Part shown: in pieces, positions 6,785 to 13,326 of the stretch
Layout of the letters: the number at the start of each line of letters is the position of its first letter
How positions within the stretch are numbered: the first letter of the stretch is position 1
Source of the DNA: Ruminococcus sp. UBA3800
GTDB taxonomy: Bacteria > Bacillota > Clostridia > Oscillospirales > Ruminococcaceae
NCBI GenBank assembly: GCA_002368715.1
Contig: DFEO01000077.1
Location: forward strand, 1 to 29,145
Direction: 5' to 3'
DNA: 29,145 bases
The notes under the pieces: model-generated
What the model saw: only the letters and a program-made list of their open reading frames with translations
Database searches by the model: none
What the model was told of the DNA's origin: nothing
Program-made: the position numbers and the translations under genes

Positions 6785-9042
6785 CCTCCCTGCTGCTGTT
6801 CTTCAGCCATTTTTTCCTTTTGTTTCCTGCGGTCCTCAAAGCGGCGCCTGATCTTTTCTATCCTGCCGACATGATACTCTTTATAGAGCCTTGCCATCTC
6901 GACATCTATCTCACGCTGCTGCTCGGGAGTGCGATCGGGCGGAGTATACTTCGGCAAAGGCTGGCTCTTGCGCTGCTTTTTCTTCTTGCGCTTGAACTTT
7001 ATGTCGCCTATCCACCGCATAAAGCGATACTTGAACGTTCCGCCGTACTTTTTGTAGTATACCTCCATCTCCCTGCGCTTCTCGTTTGCACGCTCCTTCT
7101 CAGCCTTCCGGGCTTCTCTTCTTGCGAGCATCTCCTTGAGATCGGGATCGTCGGTATCCTTGGGTATAAGTCCGAAGAAATGTGAAAGGATGTAGCGTAT
7201 GAACCTGGGTATCGCATAGATCGGGTTCTTTGAATACTGCTTTCTGATAACGTGGAAAGGCTTGCTCTCGAAATACTGTCTTTCGGCCTTGAGCCTTTCG
7301 GCACGTTCTCTCTCCTTGCGCTCTTTCTCCTTTTTCTGCTGCTCGAGCTTCATTCTGGCAGCTACCTCTCTCGGATCCTCGAAGACCTCGGGTTCTTCGC
7401 CCTCGTTCTCCTCGTTTGCCTCCTCGATAGAAGCCTTGGCCTCTTCGATCTCCTCTTCCGTGAGATCCTCCATAGCCTTCTTCCTGAGCTCTTCCTCGTC
7501 CTCAGTCTTAACCTCAACGCCCTCGGCATCACCGAGCTCGCTGGCGATCATAGACTTGTTCTCTTCTATCCTGCGTCTTTCAGCCTCGAGCCTTTCCTCC
7601 TCCTCACGGCGGCGGCGCTCCTCTTCCTCACGCTTGCGCCTCTCCTCAAGGCGGGCAAGTCTGGCGGCTTCCTCACGCTCTCTTCGTCTTTCTTCTTCCT
7701 CCTGCTCACGCCGCTTCTGTTCGAGCATCTCCTGAAGCCTGCGCTCTTCTTCTTCCTTTTCCTTCTTTATCCTTTCGAGTTCGGCAAGTCTTGCCTCCTC
7801 GATCCGTCTTTCTTCCTCCCGCTTTGCGATCTCCAGCTGCCTGAGTCTCTCCGCTTCCTCGGCGGCCTTTTGTCTCTCCAGCCTTTCAAGCTCTCTCGCG
7901 GCGAGGAAATTCTTCTCGATGTCGATACACTTGCTTATCTCATCGAACATTCCGCTGACATCCTTAGGGAAGGTCCTCTTCACCCTTATGTCGCCGTCCG
8001 AGCCGATATAGCCGGGCACCGCATCCGCAATAACACCGTAATCTGACGCAAGCTCTTTTTCAAAATGCTTCAAAAACTTCGGCTGGAGCCTTTTGAGCTT
8101 TGCAGTCTTCAGCTCGGTAAAGCTGTCATCCTTGCCATGCTCGGTATAATTCCTGAAAAGAAGCAGATTGAGCGCCACTACCTTATAAAAGTCCTCGACA
8201 TAGCTGTCATCGGGCTTTACGGCGGTATTCTCGACATTTATCTCGTAGCCGACCTTATCATAGCTCTCGATATACTGCCACAGCGCAAGACACGCTTTAA
8301 GGTCGACATTCTTCATTATCGCATTCGTTCTCATAACAGGCGGTCTGATATAGGTGTTCCCAAGCGTCGTACAAAGCTCGGACCCTTTATATCCCTCGAT
8401 CGCCTTTTTCAGCTTCTCGACCCTCTGCCAGATCGAAACGCCGTTATCGTCATAGGTGTCAAGGCTCTCCGTCGTTTCGAGCTTGACCTCTATCTTCATC
8501 TTGCCGCCTGCTCCGTTGTCAATAAAGGTGTCATAGCCGAGGGTATATACCTCCTCGTCACGTGACACCTGAGCAAGCTTCTCATATCTGGTGTTTATGA
8601 AAATGTACAGCCTGTCGACCAGAGTGTTCACAAACTTGTTCTCATAGGTCATAAGGCTTTCTTCCTTATGGATATTAAGGATCTTGGAAGGGGTGATCTT
8701 GCCTGTCTTCCTGTCAACGCTCTGGATAAGGTCGGTGTGCTGAGCCAGATGCTTTACAGACTCCACCGTTATCTTTCTTGAAAGCGCAATAGGCACGATC
8801 TCCTCAACGTCCTCGATGGTGCGCCTTGGGTCTCTCAGCACATTATCAACATGGATAAGTCCGTTCTCTATGGTCTCTACCCACGAAACGTCGATAGCCT
8901 TTGCCATAAGCTTACGGTTGACAGCAAAGGTGTTCCTGCTGGCCTGAATGAGCGACTCAAGATTGCCGTAAAGCTCATCATCGCCGAACGCTGCCATAGA
9001 TTCCTTGAAATCCTCATACCATTCGCCATATAAGCCGCTCAA
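6781..9042 (-). CDS. DUF2357-family protein with very long charged helical region
   Basis: 753 residues from TTG at 9042, with AGGTGGTG just upstream. The N-terminal ~170 residues match what I know of DUF2357 proteins: a WVETIENGL segment, DPRRTIEDVEEIVPI, ESVKHLAQHTDLIQ, and the signature TYENKFVNTLVDRLYIF. DUF2357 genes commonly sit beside McrB-like ATPases, as here. The C-terminal PD-(D/E)xK nuclease seen in the related COG1700/DUF524 proteins is not visible. Instead, residues about 395-560 are an almost unbroken E/R/K single-helix or coiled-coil region. An acidic stretch (about 560-600), a second charged helix, and a basic C-terminus with KFKRKKKKQRK follow. No membrane segment is present. 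It likely partners the membrane ATPase encoded just upstream (44-base gap); the long helix may act as a spacer or scaffold. The function is unknown. Confidence 0.8.
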   Translation of the reverse strand: MSGLYGEWYEDFKESMAAFGDDELYGNLESLIQASRNTFAVNRKLMAKAIDVSWVETIENGLIHVDNVLRDPRRTIEDVEEIVPIALSRKITVESVKHLAQHTDLIQSVDRKTGKITPSKILNIHKEESLMTYENKFVNTLVDRLYIFINTRYEKLAQVSRDEEVYTLGYDTFIDNGAGGKMKIEVKLETTESLDTYDDNGVSIWQRVEKLKKAIEGYKGSELCTTLGNTYIRPPVMRTNAIMKNVDLKACLALWQYIESYDKVGYEINVENTAVKPDDSYVEDFYKVVALNLLLFRNYTEHGKDDSFTELKTAKLKRLQPKFLKHFEKELASDYGVIADAVPGYIGSDGDIRVKRTFPKDVSGMFDEISKCIDIEKNFLAARELERLERQKAAEEAERLRQLEIAKREEERRIEEARLAELERIKKEKEEEERRLQEMLEQKRREQEEEERRREREEAARLARLEERRKREEEERRRREEEERLEAERRRIEENKSMIASELGDAEGVEVKTEDEEELRKKAMEDLTEEEIEEAKASIEEANEENEGEEPEVFEDPREVAARMKLEQQKKEKERKERERAERLKAERQYFESKPFHVIRKQYSKNPIYAIPRFIRYILSHFFGLIPKDTDDPDLKEMLARREARKAEKERANEKRREMEVYYKKYGGTFKYRFMRWIGDIKFKRKKKKQRKSQPLPKYTPPDRTPEQQREIDVEMARLYKEYHVGRIEKIRRRFEDRRKQKEKMAEEQQQGG

Positions 9043-9086
9043 TCATTTCACCACCTTTTCGGGGACTGGGCTGTCATGATGCCATA

Positions 9087-10661
9087 TCAGAACAGCTTCT
9101 GGAGCCTTTCGAGATAAGCCACAGATTCCTTCATCTGGTTCTTTCCGAAAGACTTCTGGATGTAAACAACAAGCTCACGCAGCTCATCTCTGAGCATCGC
9201 AAGGTTGAGAGATTCAAACTTTCTGAAGATCTTAGTTGCCAGAACGTAGTCTATACCGTCCAGCTCTTCGCCGCCGCAGGCTACATATACAGGCACGAAC
9301 AGACCCATCTGTTTAAGGATACGGTTACCGAAAGCCACTCTGAGCTTTTCGATCACCCAAAGGTCAAGCTGCTGGATCTTCTTGAGGTTCTCCTGGGATA
9401 TAGGATACTTGTCCCATGCCTCCTCGAACAGAGCAACAATGTGATCGAAGCCCATATGTATGGGTCCCTGATCGGGAGCTTCAAAGGCAATACCCTTTGC
9501 ATCAAGGTTTATAGGCTGAGCACGGTCGTAGACCTTATCGGAAATAGCAAAGGTCGAGTCGTCGTTATTAGCTGTTCCGATATACCATATGTTCTGAGGT
9601 ATAACGAGCTTGCCCTTGTCGAGCTTCTCGGGGTCGGTGCTCCACACGTTCGGAACGATGTCGAGCTCCCACTCATCCGCATTCGGCATTTCGAGTATGG
9701 ACAGCATCTCTGCGAAATAATACTCGATACGGGCGATATTCATCTCATCGAGAAGGATAAGGTTGATATCGTTATTAAAGTTTGACGAATATATTCTTTT
9801 GAGCACCTCGGTCTCGTTGAAGTTTTTGGTAAACTCATTGAAGTAACCGAAAAGCTCGGTCCTGTCACGCCAGGAAGGTTGAACGGATGCGATAGTGGTA
9901 TCGTTGCCCAAAAACTTTCCGAAGGAGTAAGGCAGCGAAGTTTTACCTGTACCGGAAATACCCTGAAGGATGATAAGCTTTGTAGAAGCCATACCCGCAA
10001 CAAAGAGCCATATGGTTTTCGGCTCATAGAACAGGTGCATCCTCGAGCAGGCAAAGTTGCGGTACATATCGCAGAACTGTGCAAGCGTGATAGAGTTGTC
10101 ATACTCAGGCGGCTCATAGGTCTTGTAGAAGTTATCGACCTCAATGAGCTTCGAGAACCTGACATCGTTCGTATGAACGATACCGTCCTCGGCAACGCCC
10201 TGAGCTTCGGGAGCGCCCTCGCCGCCCTCGAGCCCTGTACCGAACGTTCCGTCCGCCAGCGACAGCGCACCCGAGGTGGGTATACCCATCTGAGCGACCT
10301 TCATCGCCATTATCTCGTCCTTTTCCTTGGTCATCTTCAAGACCTGCCTTTGCAGGTGAGCTATCTCTTCCAGAAGGTCCTCATTAGAGACTATCGAATG
10401 TCTGAACCTGATGTATTTTCTTATCGCAAAGATGATAATGAACACTATCAGGACATAGATAGCCACGACCACTATGATAGCGAGGACCGCAAGTATCCAG
10501 CCCAAAGCGCCGAAATCGGTAGAGTAGGTCTTGAATATATTTATGTAGTTTTTAATGTTGAATATCTGCTTCAATCCGTTCCACAGACCCGAAAAGATCT
10601 GTGCAAAGCCTTTTAGCATCTCGGACATGAAGACAAAAAACCATTTAAGGAAACTATTCAT
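9087..10661 (-). CDS. Membrane-anchored McrB-type AAA+ ATPase
   Basis: 524 residues. An amphipathic N-terminus (1-45) precedes a strong membrane helix (about 53-80), a short coiled coil (92-118) and a Gly/Ala-rich linker (125-160). The rest is an AAA+ module of the McrB/MoxR clade: Walker A GISGTGKT (234-241), the QPSWRDRTELFGYFNE segment typical of McrB-like proteins, Walker B LILLDEMN (301-308), sensor asparagines in GTANNDDST (362-370), and a candidate arginine finger R380. All ATPase residues are intact. Family members form hexameric remodelling rings, classically with a McrC nuclease; no McrC or nuclease is in the operon. The membrane anchor suggests work at the inner face of the membrane, for example on envelope or secreted components. 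The ATG at 10661 has GGAGAAG upstream. MoxR-like alternatives cannot be excluded, but no von Willebrand partner is nearby. Confidence 0.87.
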   Translation of the reverse strand: MNSFLKWFFVFMSEMLKGFAQIFSGLWNGLKQIFNIKNYINIFKTYSTDFGALGWILAVLAIIVVVAIYVLIVFIIIFAIRKYIRFRHSIVSNEDLLEEIAHLQRQVLKMTKEKDEIMAMKVAQMGIPTSGALSLADGTFGTGLEGGEGAPEAQGVAEDGIVHTNDVRFSKLIEVDNFYKTYEPPEYDNSITLAQFCDMYRNFACSRMHLFYEPKTIWLFVAGMASTKLIILQGISGTGKTSLPYSFGKFLGNDTTIASVQPSWRDRTELFGYFNEFTKNFNETEVLKRIYSSNFNNDINLILLDEMNIARIEYYFAEMLSILEMPNADEWELDIVPNVWSTDPEKLDKGKLVIPQNIWYIGTANNDDSTFAISDKVYDRAQPINLDAKGIAFEAPDQGPIHMGFDHIVALFEEAWDKYPISQENLKKIQQLDLWVIEKLRVAFGNRILKQMGLFVPVYVACGGEELDGIDYVLATKIFRKFESLNLAMLRDELRELVVYIQKSFGKNQMKESVAYLERLQKLF

Positions 10662-10714
10662 ATTCTTCTCCGATCAATAGATCTGTCATTACACTGGGAA
10701 GAACTCTTTATCCA

Positions 10715-11452
10715 TTACTCCCCTGCGTTCTCTGTTTGTTCTGTCTTTTTCTCTTCTTCGTCAGGCTTTTGCTCTGCTTTCTCTGCCGGCTCCCCGGTCT
10801 CTCCTGCTTCTCCGGCCTTTTCAGCCTCATCCTTGGCCTTCTGGCTTGCAAGATACTCCTCGATAGCCTTCTTCTTTATCTCTTCCTCATCATCCTCAGT
10901 AAGCTTAGGCTTTCTGATCTCGTTGACTGTCATAATAAACTTATACAGCTCGAACAGGAAGAATATCGCCATAGGGATAACTATGCAGATAAAGAAGCCT
11001 GTCTTGGTCCTCAGAAAATCCATGACCTTTCCGAAGCCGGAGATCTTGAAATCCGTCCATTTACCGATGATATCTCCTGCTCCAACAGGGATCTCATCAT
11101 CTATGGCATTGTTGTCGCCTCGTGTAATAAAGCTTACAGACTTGCCCTCTTTAACAACTTCCACGATCCTATGCGTGTTTTTCTGTTTCTGTCCGTCGAT
11201 GATGGTCCAGAATGTTATAACATCATTTTTCTTCAGTGACTTAACGTCGTCTATCTCCTTGACGATGATAAGGTCATTTTTCTTGAACGTAGGCTTCATC
11301 GAGTCCGACTCTACGGTCATCGGCATAAAGCCGAACAGGTTTGCGACACCGTTGTTCCGGTCAGACGAGAACACCAGTATCGTTACGAGCAGAGCCAGTA
11401 TCAGAACAGCCCATGCCAACACATCAAAAATGATCTTAATCGCTTTTTTCAT
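10715..11452 (-). CDS. SipW/ER-type signal peptidase I with charged C-terminal tail
   Basis: 245 residues. A membrane helix at 7-28, then an S26 peptidase core with Ser51 in VESDSMKPTF, His94 in KNTHRIVEV and Asp113 in TRGDNN. These are the Ser-His-Asp residues of SipW-type peptidases rather than the bacterial Ser-Lys type. A second membrane helix lies at about 153-174, and the last ~60 residues are a Lys/Glu-rich cytoplasmic tail. The start has AGGAG upstream. It directly follows the TasA-like gene (21-base gap), the gene pairing seen for sipW-tasA in Bacillus, so that protein is its probable substrate. It is clearly distinct from the second peptidase of the operon, whose charged extension is at the opposite end. 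Confidence 0.9.
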   Translation of the reverse strand: MKKAIKIIFDVLAWAVLILALLVTILVFSSDRNNGVANLFGFMPMTVESDSMKPTFKKNDLIIVKEIDDVKSLKKNDVITFWTIIDGQKQKNTHRIVEVVKEGKSVSFITRGDNNAIDDEIPVGAGDIIGKWTDFKISGFGKVMDFLRTKTGFFICIVIPMAIFFLFELYKFIMTVNEIRKPKLTEDDEEEIKKKAIEEYLASQKAKDEAEKAGEAGETGEPAEKAEQKPDEEEKKTEQTENAGE

Positions 11453-11473
11453 ATTCCTTACTCCTTAATCCTA

Positions 11474-12214
11474 TCAGGTAGATTCCGTTATCTTAAAGTC
11501 CATACCGAGCTTCAGCGTTCCGCCTATCAGCTCATCGGTACAGTCGGGGTCATTGCCCTCAAGCCAGATAACAACAGTGTATTTATCCTTGGCCTTAGAC
11601 TCAAATTTCGTGCGCTTGTTCGTCATCACGACCGTTGATGATTTGAATTCCTTATCACAATCGGATTCCTTTCCGCCGCCGTTTGATTTGGTCTTGCCGT
11701 ATACCGTTTTTTCACCGTTGACATAAAGCGCTATCCTTATCGCTTCGTCAACATGGTTCGTCACGTTCTCGATAGTCATCCTGCCTGTATAGGTAAGAGT
11801 ATCGTCGCCCGAATTTATCAGGTAAAAGGTGTAGGCGATATAACTGTCGCCATTGTGACTGCCGTTTATTTTGTCAATATTTGCCGGAAGGTCTTCACCG
11901 CTTATGTTCGTCATATCATAAACGATATCCGCATTCAGCTGGGCATTGGCCCTGTCATATTCGGGCGTCTCCGACAAGCATAGACCCTGCTGAAGCATAT
12001 CATATTTGCTGATCTTTACCGTAAAGCTTCCGTATTTGTCATAGAAATACGAAAACGCATAGGCTATTGCAACGATAGCGATCAGTATGACCAGAAGCAG
12101 CGACATGATACGCATGATGACGACATGGCGCTTGACCTCCTTAGCTGTTCTTCGCAGTTCAAGAACATCTCTGATTTTTTCGTCCAAAGCAATTCTCCAT
12201 TTCTTTATGCCCAT
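11474..12214 (-). CDS. TasA/camelysin-like membrane-anchored surface protein
   Basis: 246 residues. A basic cytoplasmic segment of ~32 residues (MGIKKWRIAL...) precedes one long hydrophobic helix (33-55), then YDKYGSFTVKISKYDML, which resembles the start of mature TasA/camelysin-like domains. The exterior part is a beta-sandwich-like domain with YIAYTFYLINSGDDTLTY, a segment I associate with this family, and ends VVIWLEGNDPDC...GMDFKI. In Bacillus, TasA is cut by SipW and forms biofilm fibres. Here the hydrophobic segment is unusually long and the N-terminal cytoplasmic part large, so it may stay anchored or be released by cleavage near AYAFSYFYDKYG. The ribosome site before the ATG is weak (AAGG). 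Its neighbour is a SipW-type peptidase. Whether it forms fibres is inference. Confidence 0.75.
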   Translation of the reverse strand: MGIKKWRIALDEKIRDVLELRRTAKEVKRHVVIMRIMSLLLVILIAIVAIAYAFSYFYDKYGSFTVKISKYDMLQQGLCLSETPEYDRANAQLNADIVYDMTNISGEDLPANIDKINGSHNGDSYIAYTFYLINSGDDTLTYTGRMTIENVTNHVDEAIRIALYVNGEKTVYGKTKSNGGGKESDCDKEFKSSTVVMTNKRTKFESKAKDKYTVVIWLEGNDPDCTDELIGGTLKLGMDFKITEST

Positions 12215-12262
12215 AAAGCCTTATCTGCGGCCTGTCGGACAATTGATATTCAACAAGGAAGA

Positions 12263-13024
12263 TCAGTCTTCATCTCCTCTTTTTCTTACATACCTCTCAG
12301 CATTATACTTTCCCGCAAGAGATCCTGCACAGTATCTGCATTCAAAGCCATAAAGCTTTTCTGCCTGAAGGCTGCTGAAAACTCCGTCCGCTATCGGCTC
12401 GGCTCCCAGGTCGGACACAAAGTCGATAAGCGACTTTACAGCAGCATCCGAACGGTCATCCTTGCCAAGAAAGCCCGTTATCTCCGGGCTGAGCATAACA
12501 TAGTCACACTCATAGGAGGACAGCCTCATTATCGGGCAGGTGTCATTTCCGAAATCTGTGACCATAAAATGGAAGCCACGGTTTCTCAGGTGCTTTAGCG
12601 TAGTTGCAGCCGCACCGTCTGTTTCCTCCAATATCTTCTCGGAAAGAGCAAAGCAGACCTTGTTCGTAGGCACCTCCAGCTTCTGACAATAGGTCAGTAT
12701 GTTTCGCTCTGCCTTCGGGTCTACAAGGTATTTAGCCGAAGCATAGACCGATATCCAATCAAACCTCAGCTCTCTTTCATTGAATGTGTTGACAGCCTCC
12801 AGTGCCTGGAGCAGTTCGAGATCGAACAGCGTTATACACTGATTTGTGACCTCAGCAACATCACGATAATTCTCGGGCATCAGTGTTCCCAACCCCGGAG
12901 TGTTCAATCGTGTCTGTGATTGAAAAAAAGCGGTAGAGCCGCTTGATATCTCACGGATAACACGATAATAAAGCTCGATCGCTCTGACGCCGTTGACCGT
13001 CGTCTGCTTTTCTGGAACGCTCAT
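12263..13024 (-). CDS. Degenerate EAL-domain protein, probably not a phosphodiesterase
   Basis: 253 residues from the ATG at 13024, which has AGGAGG seven bases upstream; an earlier in-frame ATG (13057) lies at the predicted transcript start and has no ribosome site. The EAL fold can be followed: the N-terminal strand of the signature, FALSEKIL (about 126-132), GFHFMVTDFGND (150-161), and the C-terminal PIADGVFSSLQAEKLYGFECRYCAG. Catalytic positions are lost: the EAL tripeptide is QSQ (35-37), DDFG is TDFG, the KID segment reads MLS, and the glutamates of the IAEGVE motif are changed. c-di-GMP hydrolysis is therefore unlikely; binding, protein interaction or another signalling role is possible. 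It is cytoplasmic, with no sensor domain attached. It heads the eight-gene operon and is the gene nearest the promoter with the 14-bp palindrome. Confidence 0.8.
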   Translation of the reverse strand: MSVPEKQTTVNGVRAIELYYRVIREISSGSTAFFQSQTRLNTPGLGTLMPENYRDVAEVTNQCITLFDLELLQALEAVNTFNERELRFDWISVYASAKYLVDPKAERNILTYCQKLEVPTNKVCFALSEKILEETDGAAATTLKHLRNRGFHFMVTDFGNDTCPIMRLSSYECDYVMLSPEITGFLGKDDRSDAAVKSLIDFVSDLGAEPIADGVFSSLQAEKLYGFECRYCAGSLAGKYNAERYVRKRGDED

Positions 13025-13061
13025 ATTACCGCCTCCTTTTCCGTGATACTTATTCATATCT

Positions 13062-13090
13062 ATTATACAACAATTGTTGTTAAAAGTCAA
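13062..13090 (-). promoter_or_regulatory. SigA promoter of the eight-gene operon
   Basis: On the minus strand, TTGACT (13085-13090), 17 bases, TATAAT (13062-13067). The predicted start of transcription is near 13055, about 30 bases before the EAL gene ATG. No other promoter-like sequence or large gap was seen down to 5088, so the whole operon probably depends on this site. Confidence 0.88.
13067..13080. promoter_or_regulatory. 14-bp perfect palindrome in the promoter spacer (candidate operator)
   Basis: ACAACAATTGTTGT is a perfect palindrome filling most of the spacer between -35 and -10 and touching the -10 hexamer. A dimeric repressor bound here would block RNA polymerase. No regulator gene with a DNA-binding domain was recognised in the window, so the binding protein is unknown. 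Confidence 0.6.
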
Positions 13091-13286
13091 TAAAATTCTG
13101 AAATAAATAATGATTAATTGTTACTGTTAAACAAAATAATATACATATACACATTCAATATGCTGTATTAAATGCGTTTTTAGTTGATATATTTTACCAT
13201 ATATCCCGCACAGGCCCTGATATGAATATATTATCCTGCGCCCGTGTACTGTCTGAGCCGCATTGTCCGCCAAGGGTCACAACAAA

Positions 13287-13322
13287 TGAAAACTCCCGTA
13301 TCTACGCAGGATACGGGAGTTT
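13287..13322 (-). terminator. Intrinsic terminator after the pilus operon
   Basis: A perfect 13-bp stem (13290-13302 with 13310-13322), 7-base loop, lies five bases after the adhesin stop on the minus strand. The stem end and its flank give TTTTCATTTG on that strand. The 190 bases between here and the next promoter are AT-rich and hold nothing else I can name. Confidence 0.85.
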
Positions 13323-13326
13323 AGCC

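Noticed and set aside
7252..8046. Long plus-strand frames opposite the DUF2357 gene (up to 264 codons)
   Set aside because: They mirror the E/R/K-rich repeat as Leu/Ser-rich nonsense, lack ribosome sites and match no family; the minus strand has clear motifs.
6781..10661. A McrBC-type restriction system
   Set aside because: Only the McrB-like ATPase is clear; no McrC or nuclease domain is visible and the ATPase is membrane-anchored. Defence remains possible but unsupported.
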